64,000 bases of DNA from Agromyces cerinus subsp. cerinus (GCF_900142065.1 NZ_FSRJ01000004.1:124001-188000); one strand, 5' to 3'. Positions 16,585 to 26,326 are shown, counted from the first letter of the stretch. Program-made: numbers and translations. Notes: generated by a model from the letters alone, not told the origin.

Positions 16585-17654
16585 CGCGCGGATCCAACCG
16601 ACTGACCAGCGTGCTCAGCGATAACCGTGTGGGGCTCCTGCTCCTCATCGTCGTGCTCGTGGTCCTCATCGGCAGCCTCAAGCCGATGTTCTTCTCCCCC
16701 GCCTTCGTGATCGGCCCGATGCTCACGAGCATCGCCATCTTCACGGTCGTCGGTCTCGCCCAGATGGTGGTGCTCTCCGTCGGCCAGATGAACCTGGCCG
16801 TCGGCGGCATGGCCGCGATCGGGGCGATGGGCTCGGCGATGGTCTTCCAGGCGTTCGACGTGCCGCTGATCGTCGGCATCGCCATCGGCCTCGTGTTCGG
16901 CGGCGCCGTCGGCGCCCTCTGCGGCGTGCTCATCGCCTACGCCGGGGTCAACTCCTTCGTCGTGACGCTCGCGATGAGCTTCGCCCTGCTCGGCCTCGTG
17001 CCCGCCGTCTACTCCTGGGTCAGCACGGGCAACGCGATCACGGTGCAGACGCCGGGTCTCGCCGAGCTCGGCCGCTCGAAGCTCTCCGACCTGTGCATCG
17101 GCGACACCTGCGGTCCCGACGGCATCCCACTCATCCTCTTCGTCGCCGTCGCGGCGATGATCGTGATCGGGCTCCTCTACTCGAAGTCGCGCATCGGCCG
17201 CGAGATCCTGCTGACCGGCTCGAACGATCGCGCCGCGTTGCTCTCGGCGATCCCCGTTCCGCGCCGCATCATCACGGTGCACACCCTGTCGGGCATGCTG
17301 GCCGCGCTCGCGGGCTTCATGCTCGGAGCGAGCACCGGTTCGTTCACGCCCGGCATCGGCCAGGAGTTCATGCTGCAGTCCTTCCTCGGCCCGATCCTCG
17401 GCGGCACCCTGCTCGCCGGCGGGTACGTCTCCGTGATCGGCACCTTCCTCGGCATCACGCTCACGGTCGTGATCCGCCAGGGCCTCCTGCTGTTCGGCGT
17501 CGGCATCGAGGGACTCAACATCCTGCTCGGCACCATCCTCCTGATCGCCCTCTCCGCCGACCGCATCCGTTCGGTGGCAGGAGCCCGATCCCGTCTGCGG
17601 GCGTCGCGACAGCAATCGCCCGCTCAGCCCAAGGAAGAGGCGGTGGTGTCATGA
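16581..17654 (+). CDS. Sugar ABC transporter permease 1 (RbsC-like)
   Basis: 357 residues with about nine membrane helices and the CUT2 permease signatures VVGLAQMVVLSVGQMNLAVG and AYAGVNSFVVTLAMSF, plus GSFTPGIGQEFMLQSFLGPILGG. It forms the membrane channel with the second permease. Translationally coupled at both ends by ATGA overlaps. The C-terminal 25 residues are cytoplasmic and basic. Confidence 0.94.
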   Translation: MTRGSNRLTSVLSDNRVGLLLLIVVLVVLIGSLKPMFFSPAFVIGPMLTSIAIFTVVGLAQMVVLSVGQMNLAVGGMAAIGAMGSAMVFQAFDVPLIVGIAIGLVFGGAVGALCGVLIAYAGVNSFVVTLAMSFALLGLVPAVYSWVSTGNAITVQTPGLAELGRSKLSDLCIGDTCGPDGIPLILFVAVAAMIVIGLLYSKSRIGREILLTGSNDRAALLSAIPVPRRIITVHTLSGMLAALAGFMLGASTGSFTPGIGQEFMLQSFLGPILGGTLLAGGYVSVIGTFLGITLTVVIRQGLLLFGVGIEGLNILLGTILLIALSADRIRSVAGARSRLRASRQQSPAQPKEEAVVS

Positions 17655-18688
17655 GTGCGCGTTTCGCACGACTCGCCCGCGACCAGAACACGATCCTCGC
17701 CGCGGTGATCATCGCCGGCGTGATCGTGCTGACGATCAGTTCGAGCGGCGGGTTCCTCTCGCCGATCTCGATCGAGACGTTCTTCCAGTTCCTCGCGATC
17801 CCGATCGTCATCGGCCTCGCCCAGATGGCCGCCCTCGCCGTCAACCAGATGAACCTCGCCGTCGGCGCGATCGGCGGATTCGCCGCCTGCTCCGCCGGGG
17901 TGCTCATCGCCGACTTCGGCGTGCCCCCGTGGCTCGGCGGGCTGATCGCGATCCTCATCGGCCTGGCCGCCGGAGTGCTGAACGGCCTCATCGTCGTGCT
18001 CACCCAGATCAACGGCTTCATCGTCACCCTCGCGACGATGACCATCCTCTCCGGCGCTCAGTACGCGATCGTCGGCACCCGCACGATCACCTCGGCCTCC
18101 TGGCCCGAGATCGCAGCCATCGGCACCGCTCGACCGCTCGGCATCCCGCTCATCTTCTGGATCGCCGTGGGCATCGCCATCCTGCTCTCGGTCGCATACC
18201 GGCAGACCCTCCTCGCCCGGAACATGCTCGCGAGCGGCGGCAACCCCCTCGCAGCGACCCTCTCGGGCATCTCGAACAGCCGGAGCCTCGTCACGGCGCA
18301 CGGCCTCTCCGGGCTCCTGTGCGGCGTCGCGGCGTTCCTCGTGCTGGCCTCGCTGCCCGGTGTCAACAAGAGCATCGGCGAGGACTGGCTGCTCTCGAGC
18401 TTCGCCGCGCCGATCATCGGCGGCGTCTCGCTGACGGGTGGCACGGTGGCCGTGCTCGGCACCGTGCTGGCCGCGACGATCGTCCGACTCGTCGACAGCG
18501 CACGGGCCCAGTTCCAGCTCGAGCCGAGCTGGGTCAACTTCGTCATCGGCGCCGTCGTGCTCGGCACGGTCGCCCTCGACCGGGTGCGCACGCGTCGCCC
18601 CGCGACCCGCCAGCGGAGCCGCCGCACACCGCCCGACGCGCCGCCGACCGCAGCGTCGCGAGCCATCGATCCAGGAGCACCGGCATGA
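17651..18688 (+). CDS. Sugar ABC transporter permease 2 (RbsC-like)
   Basis: 345 residues, paralogous to permease 1 with the same blocks: VIGLAQMAALAVNQMNLAVG, TQINGFIVTLATMTILSGAQ and SIGEDWLLSSFAAPIIGG. Two different permease genes imply a heterodimeric channel, whereas the classical ribose system uses two copies of one subunit. The tail of about 30 residues is Arg/Pro/Ala rich. ATGA overlaps link it to both neighbours. Confidence 0.94.
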   Translation: MSARFARLARDQNTILAAVIIAGVIVLTISSSGGFLSPISIETFFQFLAIPIVIGLAQMAALAVNQMNLAVGAIGGFAACSAGVLIADFGVPPWLGGLIAILIGLAAGVLNGLIVVLTQINGFIVTLATMTILSGAQYAIVGTRTITSASWPEIAAIGTARPLGIPLIFWIAVGIAILLSVAYRQTLLARNMLASGGNPLAATLSGISNSRSLVTAHGLSGLLCGVAAFLVLASLPGVNKSIGEDWLLSSFAAPIIGGVSLTGGTVAVLGTVLAATIVRLVDSARAQFQLEPSWVNFVIGAVVLGTVALDRVRTRRPATRQRSRRTPPDAPPTAASRAIDPGAPA

Positions 18689-20220
18689 CCGACACGGCCT
18701 ACGCGCTCGAAGTGCGCGGCATCACCAAGACGTTCCCCGGCGTCCGAGCCCTCGACGAGGTCAACCTCCGTCTGAAGCCCGGTGAGGTGCACGCGCTCCT
18801 CGGCGAGAACGGGGCGGGCAAGTCCACGCTCATCAAGATCATCACGGGCATCCAGCCGCAGGATTCCGGCGAGCTCATCGTCAACGGCGAGGCGCAGACC
18901 TTCCGCTCGGCGCACGAGGCGACCCGTGCCGGCATCGGCGTCGTGCACCAGGAGCGCAACGTCATCACCGACTTCACGGTCGCCGAGAACATCGTGCTCG
19001 GCAACACTCCCGTCAAGGGCGGTCGCGTGCAGTGGCGGGAGGTCCGCGAGGGCGCGAAGCGGGTGCTCGACCTGCTCGACTTCCCGATCGACCCCGCCAC
19101 GCCGACGAGCCTGCTCTCGCCCGCGCAGACGCAACTCGTCGAGATCGCGCGCGGTCTCTACACCGACAGCGCCGTGCTCCTGCTCGACGAGCCGACCGCC
19201 TCGATCAGCGAGACCGAGTCGAAGCTGCTGTTCGACGTCGTGCACCGGCTCGCCGCGCAGGGACGCGCGATCCTCTTCGTCAGCCACAAGCTCGAAGAGG
19301 TCTTCGCGCACTGCGACACCGTCACCGTCTTCCGCGACGGACGTTCCGTCGCGGAATCGGAGCCGCTCGCGAACTACTCGAAGGACACGATCGTCGACCT
19401 GCTGGTCGGTCGCACCCTCGCCAAGCTCGAGGTCCCCGTCCGTTCGCCGTCCGAGGCCGGCACCCCGGCGCTCGAACTGCGCGACGTGTCGACCGCGGGC
19501 GGCCACCGCGACGTCTCCTTCGCCGTGCACCCCGGTCAGATCCTCGGCATCTACGGTCTCGTCGGCGCGGGCCGCTCGGAACTCGCCAAGGCCATCCTCG
19601 GCCTCGACCGCATCACGAGCGGCGAGGTGCGCGTCAACGGCGCCCCCGCGCAGATCCGTTCGGTCGGCGACGCGCTCGGTCGCTACGGCATCGGCTACGT
19701 GACGGAGGATCGGAAGGCCGAGGGGCTCTTCCTCGACCAGACGGTCGCCCGGAACCTGACGGTCACGGTGCTGAAGCGCCTGTCGAACGCGTTCGGCTTC
19801 GTGCGCGAGCGCGCCGCTCGCGCGACCGCGGACGAGTACATCGCCTCGCTCGACGTCAAGGTGTCGAACCGCGACCAGCTCGTGGGTCAGCTCTCCGGCG
19901 GCAATCAGCAGAAGGTCTCGCTCGGCAAGTGGCTCGCAGCGAACACCGACACCCTCATCATCGACGAGCCGACCGTCGGCATCGACGTGCGCACGAAGGG
20001 CGCGTTCTACCAGCTGATCTGGGCCCTCGCAGAGCAGGGCAAGGCCGTGCTCGTGATCTCGAGCGATCTCGCCGAGATGGTCACCCTCGTGGACCGCATC
20101 GTCGTCATGCAGGACTTCGAGGTGACCGGCAGCGTGACGAACACGCATGACTACGATGAGATGAGCAAATCGGTCATCCGACTCATCCACGAAGAGCGGA
20201 TCGACGTGGTGGAGGGATGA
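18685..20220 (+). CDS. Sugar ABC transporter ATP-binding protein (tandem NBD, RbsA-like)
   Basis: 511 residues with two fused ABC domains. The first has a full Walker A (GENGAGKST, Lys46), a degenerate signature SPAQTQLVEIARGL and Walker B LLLDEPTAS. The second has the degenerate Walker A GLVGAGRSE, an LSGGNQQK signature and LIIDEPTVGID. This asymmetry is normal for CUT2 importers. It powers import of the substrate bound by the lipoprotein at 14414. Overlaps its neighbours by 4 bases on each side. Confidence 0.95.
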   Translation: MTDTAYALEVRGITKTFPGVRALDEVNLRLKPGEVHALLGENGAGKSTLIKIITGIQPQDSGELIVNGEAQTFRSAHEATRAGIGVVHQERNVITDFTVAENIVLGNTPVKGGRVQWREVREGAKRVLDLLDFPIDPATPTSLLSPAQTQLVEIARGLYTDSAVLLLDEPTASISETESKLLFDVVHRLAAQGRAILFVSHKLEEVFAHCDTVTVFRDGRSVAESEPLANYSKDTIVDLLVGRTLAKLEVPVRSPSEAGTPALELRDVSTAGGHRDVSFAVHPGQILGIYGLVGAGRSELAKAILGLDRITSGEVRVNGAPAQIRSVGDALGRYGIGYVTEDRKAEGLFLDQTVARNLTVTVLKRLSNAFGFVRERAARATADEYIASLDVKVSNRDQLVGQLSGGNQQKVSLGKWLAANTDTLIIDEPTVGIDVRTKGAFYQLIWALAEQGKAVLVISSDLAEMVTLVDRIVVMQDFEVTGSVTNTHDYDEMSKSVIRLIHEERIDVVEG

Positions 20221-20561
20221 TGAGGGTCGCACTCCACTCCGTCATCCGGGCAGGAGCGATCGACGGGTATCGGGCCGAGCACGCCGTCATCCCCGACGAC
20301 CTCGAGCGATCCTTCGCACGTCTCGGCATCCACGACTGGACCATCTGGCGCTCGGGCGACCGGCTGTTCCACGTCGTCGAGTGCGACGACTTCGACGCCG
20401 CGATGCGCGAACTCGACTCCGACCCTGCCAACCTCGCCTGGCAGCAGACGATCGGCGAGTTCGTCGAGACGTTCCGCGACGCCGACGGCGGCAGCGGATT
20501 CACGCCGATCGAAGAGGTCTGGGACCTCCGGCGACAGCGCGGTGACGAGCACCGACCATGA
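20217..20561 (+). CDS. L-rhamnose/L-fucose mutarotase family protein
   Basis: 114 residues of the RhaM (DUF718) fold. Family hallmarks: RVALHSVIRAGAIDGYRAEH, GIHDWTIWRSGDRLFHVVEC and the LAWQQTIGEFVE helix. These small enzymes interconvert alpha and beta anomers of L-rhamnose or L-fucose. In this operon it would supply the beta-pyranose to the aldose dehydrogenase encoded at 22210-23190. The start ATGATG overlaps the previous stop codon. Confidence 0.9.
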   Translation: MMRVALHSVIRAGAIDGYRAEHAVIPDDLERSFARLGIHDWTIWRSGDRLFHVVECDDFDAAMRELDSDPANLAWQQTIGEFVETFRDADGGSGFTPIEEVWDLRRQRGDEHRP

Positions 20562-21430
20562 CCGGCATCGTCGACGCGCACGCTCATGTGTGGGATACGA
20601 CGCGACTGGACTACCCGTGGCTCGCCGGCCTCGACGTGCTCGATCGTCCCCTGCTGCCGCGCGATCTCGATCGCGCCGACGGACAGGTGACCGCGGCGAT
20701 CTTCGTGCAGGCGGGATGCGCGGACTCCCAGTCGCTCGATGAGGCCAAGTGGGTCGGCGGCCTCGACGAGGAGTGGCCCGAGCTCGTCGCCATCGTCGCG
20801 GCGGCGGATCTGCTCGCCCCCGAGACGCTGGAGGCGCACCTCGACGCGCTCGACGGCGTCGGCCGCGTGGTCGGCATCCGCCACCTGCTGCAGGGCGAGT
20901 CGCCCGCCGTGTTCGCCGACCCCGCGCTGCTCGAGAGCCTCCGTCTGCTCGCCGCGCGCGGCCTGAGTTTCGATGCCTGCGTCACCCACTCGCAGCTCCC
21001 CGACCTGACAGCCCTCCTCCGAGGGGTGCCGGAGCTCGACGTGGTGCTCGATCACCTGGGGAAGCCACCGGTCGACGCCGGGGCCGGCACCGCGGCCGGG
21101 CATGCCTGGGCGCAGGCCGTCACCGAGCTCGCCGCCCTCCCCGGCACCGCAGTGAAGCTCTCAGGGCTGGCCGCCGAGGCATCCGGAACCGAGACGTTCG
21201 AAGCGAACGCCGACGCGTTCATCGAACACGCCTACGCCGCGTTCGGACCGGCGCGCTCGATGCTCGGCAGCGACTGGCCGGTGAGCCGGTACGTTGGTGC
21301 CGGCGGCACCTTCGCGGACTGGATCGACCGCGTGCACCGGGTGACGGGCGCGACCGGATCGGAACGAGCACAGCTCGATCGCGAGACCGCCCTCCGTTTC
21401 TACCGTTCGACGACTGTGGGGCACGAATGA
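20558..21430 (+). CDS. Amidohydrolase-superfamily L-fuconolactonase
   Basis: 290 residues. The TIM-barrel metal site begins with DAHAHVWD (His8, His10); further conserved points are GIRHLLQGE, VLDHLGKP and the C-terminal LGSDWPVS aspartate. COG3618 lactonases of this kind open L-fucono-1,5-lactone or L-rhamnonolactone. It fits step 2 of the oxidative L-fucose route, between the aldose dehydrogenase and L-fuconate dehydratase encoded nearby. Coupled by ATGA to genes on both sides. Confidence 0.92.
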   Translation: MTGIVDAHAHVWDTTRLDYPWLAGLDVLDRPLLPRDLDRADGQVTAAIFVQAGCADSQSLDEAKWVGGLDEEWPELVAIVAAADLLAPETLEAHLDALDGVGRVVGIRHLLQGESPAVFADPALLESLRLLAARGLSFDACVTHSQLPDLTALLRGVPELDVVLDHLGKPPVDAGAGTAAGHAWAQAVTELAALPGTAVKLSGLAAEASGTETFEANADAFIEHAYAAFGPARSMLGSDWPVSRYVGAGGTFADWIDRVHRVTGATGSERAQLDRETALRFYRSTTVGHE

Positions 21431-22197
21431 GCACGACGATTCCCGAGGGGGCCCGCATCGCGCGCTCGGTGCTGTCCGACGAGACGTACGGGGTGATTCG
21501 GGACCTCGTGCTCGAACATCGCATCGCTCCCGGCCGCCGGGTGAACATCGACTCCCTGTCGGCCGAGCTCGGGGTCTCCCCGACCCCGGTCAGGGAGGCA
21601 CTGGCCCGCCTCGAATCCGATGGACTCGTCGTGAAGGTGCCGCTGCGCGGGTACTCGACGACGCCGCTGCTGACGGTGCGCGAGTTCGTCGAGCTGACCC
21701 AGTTCCGCGTCCTCATCGAGCAGTGGACCGCCGCGCAGGCGTCGGCCTCGATCGATCCGGGAACGGCTGCGGCGCTGCGCGCCGAGCTCGAAGCCGGGCG
21801 CGCGGCCACCGGCGCCGGCGAAGCCGGCCCCGAGGCGTTCCGCGCACTGACCGATCACGATGCGCGCTTCCATGCGCTCATCGCGAAGTCCGCCGGCAAC
21901 GACCTCATCGCGCAGTCGTTCGAGCGCACCCACTTCCACCTGCACTTCCTGCGGCTCTATCTCGCGTCACACTCCGCCGAGGCGGCGGGCGACGCCGACC
22001 ACCGGCGACTGAACGCCGTGCTCGAGGAGTACGACCGCTCCGGCCAGGTCTCGCGCACGATCGACAATCACGCGGCCATCGCCGAGGCGATCATCGCCGG
22101 TGATTCGACGGAGGCGTCGCAGCTCATGCGCGAACACATCGAGCTCTCGCGGGTCCGCTTCCTGCCGATCGTCGAACTGATCGCGTCGCTCCGCTGA
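21427..22197 (+). CDS. Second GntR-family (FCD) regulator
   Basis: 256 residues: winged helix LVLEHRIAPGRRVNIDSLSAELGVSPTPVREALARLESDGLV, then an FCD helical ligand-binding domain with histidines at DHDARFHALIAKSAGN and NHAAIAEAIIAGD. It closes the ABC operon, so it is made when the operon is on. Two regulators in one cluster suggests either separate control of the divergent fucD and FAH units or response to two inducers. Confidence 0.92.
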   Translation: MSTTIPEGARIARSVLSDETYGVIRDLVLEHRIAPGRRVNIDSLSAELGVSPTPVREALARLESDGLVVKVPLRGYSTTPLLTVREFVELTQFRVLIEQWTAAQASASIDPGTAAALRAELEAGRAATGAGEAGPEAFRALTDHDARFHALIAKSAGNDLIAQSFERTHFHLHFLRLYLASHSAEAAGDADHRRLNAVLEEYDRSGQVSRTIDNHAAIAEAIIAGDSTEASQLMREHIELSRVRFLPIVELIASLR

Positions 22198-22209
22198 CCG
22201 CGGCCCGGC

Positions 22210-23190
22210 TCAGTCCCGGTCGCCGACCGGGATGAGCCCGCGTTCCTCGAGCGCGCTCCAGAGCTCGTCGGGGATCACGGCCGACATGTTCGCCACGTTC
22301 TGCCGCACGGCATCGGGACGGGAGGTGCCGACGACGACCGTGGCCACGAGCGGGTGCCGCAGCGGGAACTGCAGCGCCGCAGCCGGCAGCTCGACGCCGA
22401 ACTCGGCGCACGTCGCCGCGAGCGCCTGCGCGCGCTGGAAGACGTCGTCGGGCACGGCGCCGTAGTCGTACGTCGCGTCACGGCGCGGCGTCGCCGTCGC
22501 GAGCAGGCCGGAGTTGAACACCGCGGCATCGACGATGCGCACGCCGCGCTCCTGGCAGGCGGGGAACAGCTCGGCGAGCGCCGGCTGCTCGAGCAGCGTG
22601 TACCGCCCGGCGATCATCACGAGATCGAGGTCGCCCTCGCGCACGGCGCGTGCCGCGACATCCGCGTCGTTGACGCCGATGCCGATCTGCCCGACGAGCC
22701 CCTCGTCGCGCAGGGTCGCGAGTGCCGGCAGGCCCTCGGCGAGGCCGCGCTCGAGGTCGTAGACGTCGGGGTCGTGCAGGAACAGCACGTCGATGCGATC
22801 GAGGCCCATGCGCTCGAGGGATGCCTCGAGGCTCCGCCGCACGCCCGACGGGCTCGGGTCGTAGACCCGCACGCGGTCGTCGGGCACGTCGAACCCGTTC
22901 GCGAGGTCGCGGCCTCCGGCGAAGTCGGGGTTCGGCTCCAGCAGGCGGCCGACCTTCGTCGAGACGACGAACTCGTCGCGCGGCCGCTCACGCAGGAATG
23001 CGCCGAGGCGGCGCTCGGAGAGGCCGAGACCGTAGTGGGGGGCCGTGTCGAAATAGCGGATGCCGCCGTCCCACGCCGCCTCGAGGGCGCTCCGCGCCCG
23101 GTCCTCGTCGACCTCGCGGTAGAGGTTGCCGATCGATGCGCTGCCGAAGCCGAGCGGCCCGAGGTCGACGGGCGACGATGGGCGACTCAT
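22210..23190 (-). CDS. Aldo/keto reductase, probable L-fucose (D-threo-aldose) 1-dehydrogenase
   Basis: 326 residues of an AKR barrel with the catalytic tetrad visible: Asp and Tyr in [19 protein letters not shown], Lys in VSTKVGR, His in [10 protein letters not shown]; the cofactor loop near the C-terminus is VVVGTSRP. D-threo-aldose dehydrogenases oxidise L-fucose (also D-arabinose and L-galactose) to the lactone. The ATG at 23190 overlaps the fucD stop codon by 4 bases, so the two form a dehydratase-dehydrogenase operon. It converges with the second GntR gene. Confidence 0.9.
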   Translation of the reverse strand: MSRPSSPVDLGPLGFGSASIGNLYREVDEDRARSALEAAWDGGIRYFDTAPHYGLGLSERRLGAFLRERPRDEFVVSTKVGRLLEPNPDFAGGRDLANGFDVPDDRVRVYDPSPSGVRRSLEASLERMGLDRIDVLFLHDPDVYDLERGLAEGLPALATLRDEGLVGQIGIGVNDADVAARAVREGDLDLVMIAGRYTLLEQPALAELFPACQERGVRIVDAAVFNSGLLATATPRRDATYDYGAVPDDVFQRAQALAATCAEFGVELPAAALQFPLRHPLVATVVVGTSRPDAVRQNVANMSAVIPDELWSALEERGLIPVGDRD

Positions 23191-24485
23191 CGGGCGACCG
23201 CCTGCGACTGGTTCCACGTGAACTCGGCGACCGATGCGGGGAGCATCTCGGTGCCGGCACCGGGAGCGCTCGGGGCCAGGTAGCGACCGTGCTCGACGAC
23301 CGTCGGGGTGACGAAGTGCTCGTGCAGGTGGTCGACGTACTCGACCATGCGTCCGTCCATCGTGCCGGAGACCGCAACGTAGTCGAACATCGAGAGGTGC
23401 TGCACGGCTTCGCAGAGCCCGACGCCGCCGGCGTGCGGGCAGACCGGGACACCGAACTTCGCCGCGAGCAGCAGGTTCGCGATGTTCTCGTTCACGCCGC
23501 CGACGCGCGTGGCGTCGATCTGCATCACGTCCATGCCGCCGGCCTGCAGCAGCTGCTTGAAGACGACGCGGTTCTGCACGTGCTCCCCCGTCGCCACGCG
23601 GATCGGCGCGACGCCACGGGCGATCGCGGCGTGACCGAGGATGTCGTCGGGACTCGTCGGCTCCTCGATCCAGGCGAGGTCGAACTGCGCGAGCGCGTTC
23701 ACCCAGCGGATGGCGTCGGCGACGTCCCAGCGCTGGTTCGCGTCGATCGCGATCGGGAATTCGGGACCGACCGTCTGGCGCGCGATGGCGAGGCGGCGGA
23801 TGTCGTCGTCGAGGTCGGCGCCGACCTTGAGCTTGATCTGCGGGAAGCCGTCGGCGACCGCCTCCCGGCAGAGGCGTTCGAGCTTCTCGTCGGAGTAGCC
23901 GAGCCAGCCGGGGCTCGTCGTGTACGCGGGGTAGCCGGTCTCCTGCAGACGCGCGACGCGCTCGGCACGGCCGGGCTCAGCAGCGCGGAGGATCTCGAGC
24001 GCCTCTTCGGGCGTCAGCGCGTCGCTCAGGTAACGGAAGTCGACGAGTGAGACGAGCTCTTCGGGGCTCAGGCTCGCGAGGTGGAGCCACAGCGGCTGGC
24101 CGGCGCGCTTCGCGCGGAGGTCCCACAGCGCGTTCACGACGGCGCCGATGGCCATGTGCATGACGCCCTTCTCGGGCCCGAGCCAGCGCAGCTGCGAGTC
24201 GTGCAGCAGCATGCGCGATGCAGCGCCCATGTCGCCGAGCAGCGCTTCGACGTCGCGCCCGACGAGGTGGCCGCGGAGCGTCTCGAGTGCGGCGACCTCG
24301 ACATCGTTGCCGCGCCCGATCGTGAAGACGAACGCGTGCCCTTCGAGGCCGTCTTCGGCGTCGGTCCGGATCACCAGGTAGGCCGCCGAGTAGTCGGGGT
24401 CGGGGTTCATCGCGTCCGACCCGTCGAGCGCGAGCGAGGTCGGGAATCGGATGTCGTGGGTGTCGACGGCGATGATTGCGGTCAT
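23187..24485 (-). CDS. L-fuconate dehydratase (enolase superfamily)
   Basis: 432 residues, the length expected for L-fuconate dehydratases. Characteristic blocks: [67 protein letters not shown] and [12 protein letters not shown], holding the barrel lysine, metal ligands and the catalytic His. It removes water from L-fuconate to give 2-keto-3-deoxy-L-fuconate. The start at 24485 is set by AAAGGA just upstream and by a strong promoter at 24509-24537. Confidence 0.95.
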   Translation of the reverse strand: MTAIIAVDTHDIRFPTSLALDGSDAMNPDPDYSAAYLVIRTDAEDGLEGHAFVFTIGRGNDVEVAALETLRGHLVGRDVEALLGDMGAASRMLLHDSQLRWLGPEKGVMHMAIGAVVNALWDLRAKRAGQPLWLHLASLSPEELVSLVDFRYLSDALTPEEALEILRAAEPGRAERVARLQETGYPAYTTSPGWLGYSDEKLERLCREAVADGFPQIKLKVGADLDDDIRRLAIARQTVGPEFPIAIDANQRWDVADAIRWVNALAQFDLAWIEEPTSPDDILGHAAIARGVAPIRVATGEHVQNRVVFKQLLQAGGMDVMQIDATRVGGVNENIANLLLAAKFGVPVCPHAGGVGLCEAVQHLSMFDYVAVSGTMDGRMVEYVDHLHEHFVTPTVVEHGRYLAPSAPGAGTEMLPASVAEFTWNQSQAVAR

Positions 24486-24508
24486 GGGGTCCTTTCGTGA
24501 CAAGTTCG

Positions 24509-24537
24509 ATCCTAAACATCGGATGTATAGGTGTCAA
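24509..24537 (-). promoter_or_regulatory. Promoter of the fucD operon with palindromic operator in the spacer
   Basis: Read on the minus strand: TTGACA (24537-24532), 17-base spacer, TAGGAT (24514-24509). This is the best sigma-70-type promoter in the window, with a transcript start expected near 24502. The spacer holds the perfect dyad ACATC-C-GATGT (24516-24526), related to GATCTGATGT at the two other cluster promoters. A repressor bound here would block polymerase, and it could also affect the divergent FAH gene. Confidence 0.7.
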
Positions 24538-24613
24538 TCTCGACGAAATGTGCCAGAATCGGCGAAGTACCTGCGAATTCGTCGGAACGATCAGACTTCA
24601 GAAAGAGCACAGC

Positions 24614-25462
24614 ATGAGATTCGCCCGCCTCGGCAACGTCGGCACCGAGATCCCCGTCGTCCTCGACGGCGATCGCACCCTCGACCTGCGATCGATCACC
24701 GCCGACGTCGACGGCGCCTTCCTGAGCGGCGAGGGTCTCGAGCGCGCTCGAGCGGCGGTCGCCGCCGGCGAACTCCCCGAACTGCCGGAGGCCGCGAGCC
24801 TCCGTATCGGCGCACCGATCGCCCGCCCCTCGGCGGTCTACTGCATCGGCATGAACTACGCCGCCCACGCCGCCGAGTCGGGTTCCCAGCCGCCCGAGCA
24901 GATCGTCATGTTCATGAAGTCGCCGAACACCGTCGTCGGCCCCTTCGACGACGTCGCGATCCCGCGCGGCAGCGAGAAGACCGACTGGGAGGTCGAGCTC
25001 GGCATCGTCATCGGCCGCCGCGCGAGCTACCTCGGCTCCCCCGCCGACGCCCGCGCGCACATCGCCGGCTTCGTGATGGCCAACGACCTCTCCGAGCGCG
25101 ACTGGCAGATCGCGGTCTCGGGCGGCCAGTGGTCGAAGGGCAAGAGCGCTCCGGGCTTCTGCCCGACGGGCCCCTGGCTCGCCACGAACGACGAACTGGA
25201 CGCCGACGACGTGCGCCTGCGCAGCTTCGTCAACGGCGAGCCGCGCCAGGACTCGCGCACGGGCGACCTCATCTTCGACATCGACACGATCGTCTGGACG
25301 CTCAGCCAGTACCTCACGCTCGAGCCGGGCGACCTCGTGCTCACCGGCACCCCCGAGGGCGTGGCCCTGTCGGGCCGTTTCCCCTACCTCGCCGCGGGCG
25401 ACGTCGTCGAGCTCGACATCGAGGGCCTCGGCAGCCAGCGCCAGCAGTACGTGTCCGCCTGA
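24614..25462 (+). CDS. FAH-family hydrolase, probable 2,4-diketo-3-deoxy-L-fuconate hydrolase
   Basis: 282 residues. A small N-terminal domain precedes the fumarylacetoacetate-hydrolase fold with metal ligands in DWEVELGIVIGR (Glu126, Glu128) and the NDLSERDWQ aspartate. The block SGGQWSKGKSAPGFCPTGPW is typical of enzymes that split 2,4-diketo-3-deoxy-L-fuconate into pyruvate and L-lactate. It would be the last step of the route. The ATG follows a GAAAGAG site; the SDR dehydrogenase gene follows 32 bases later. Confidence 0.88.
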   Translation: MRFARLGNVGTEIPVVLDGDRTLDLRSITADVDGAFLSGEGLERARAAVAAGELPELPEAASLRIGAPIARPSAVYCIGMNYAAHAAESGSQPPEQIVMFMKSPNTVVGPFDDVAIPRGSEKTDWEVELGIVIGRRASYLGSPADARAHIAGFVMANDLSERDWQIAVSGGQWSKGKSAPGFCPTGPWLATNDELDADDVRLRSFVNGEPRQDSRTGDLIFDIDTIVWTLSQYLTLEPGDLVLTGTPEGVALSGRFPYLAAGDVVELDIEGLGSQRQQYVSA

Positions 25463-25494
25463 ACCCGATCGACCCGACGCAGAAGGATCACCCC

Positions 25495-26253
25495 ATGAGC
25501 AACGAATTCACCGGCCTCGTCGCGATCGTCACCGGCGGGGCGTCGGGCATCGGCGCCGCGATCGCCGACCGCCTCCAGCAGGGCGGCGCCCGCGTCGCCG
25601 TCTTCGACCTGCAGCCGGATGCCGCGGCGCACGCCGATCTCGCGATCGCCGTCGACGTGGCCGACGACGCCAGCGTGCGAGCGGGCGTCGATCGCGTCGC
25701 GGCCGAGCTCGGCCGCATCGACATCGTCGTGAACAACGCCGGCATCGGGGCGCAGGGCACGATCGAGTCGAACCCCGACGAGGAGTGGCACCGGGTGTTC
25801 GACATCAACGTCCTCGGCATGATGCGGGTCGCCCGCGCCGCACTGCCCCACCTCCGGAACTCCCCTGCAGCGTCGATCGTCAACACCGCCTCCATCGCGG
25901 CGACGGCCGGACTCCCCCAGCGCGCGCTCTACAGTGCGAGCAAGGGCGCGGTCGCCGCGCTCACGCGAGCCATGGCCGCCGACCACCTGCGCGAGGGCAT
26001 CCGGGTGAACGCCGTGAACCCGGGCACCGCCGACACCCCGTGGATCGGGCGCCTGCTGGCCTCGGCCGACGACCCCGTCGCGGAGCGCGCCGCCCTCGAA
26101 GCACGTCAGCCGCACGGCCGGCTCGTCACGGCCGACGAGGTCGCCGGAGCGGTCGCGTACCTCGCGAGCCCCGCATCCGGCTCCACCACCGGCGTCGAGC
26201 TCGCCGTCGACGGCGGCATGCAGGAGCTGCGCCTGCGTCCGGCCGGCAGCTGA
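25495..26253 (+). CDS. SDR dehydrogenase, probable 2-keto-3-deoxy-L-fuconate dehydrogenase
   Basis: 252 residues with the classical SDR set: cofactor loop TGGASGIGAAIA, NNAG at about residue 80, catalytic Ser in VNTASIAATAG and YSASK, and the PGTADTPWIGRLL segment after the active site, which is characteristic of 2-keto-3-deoxy-L-fuconate dehydrogenases. It oxidises the C4 hydroxyl, giving the substrate of the FAH hydrolase encoded just upstream. AAGGA ribosome site at 25483-25487. Confidence 0.9.
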   Translation: MSNEFTGLVAIVTGGASGIGAAIADRLQQGGARVAVFDLQPDAAAHADLAIAVDVADDASVRAGVDRVAAELGRIDIVVNNAGIGAQGTIESNPDEEWHRVFDINVLGMMRVARAALPHLRNSPAASIVNTASIAATAGLPQRALYSASKGAVAALTRAMAADHLREGIRVNAVNPGTADTPWIGRLLASADDPVAERAALEARQPHGRLVTADEVAGAVAYLASPASGSTTGVELAVDGGMQELRLRPAGS

Positions 26254-26288
26254 CGCGGCATCCGCTCGATTTGTCGACGTGATGGTGC

Positions 26289-26326
26289 ATCCGGCTGTGT
26301 TCGTTGTACATCGTGCACAGCCGGAT
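26289..26326. repeat. Perfect 11-base inverted repeat upstream of the second FAH gene
   Basis: ATCCGGCTGTG (26289-26299) and CACAGCCGGAT (26316-26326) flank a 16-base centre that contains TTGTACATCG. It could be a terminator for the SDR transcript, but it lacks a T tract, or an operator with two half-sites about 2.5 helical turns apart. The centre contains ACATCG, one half of the fucD operator dyad. Confidence 0.7.
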
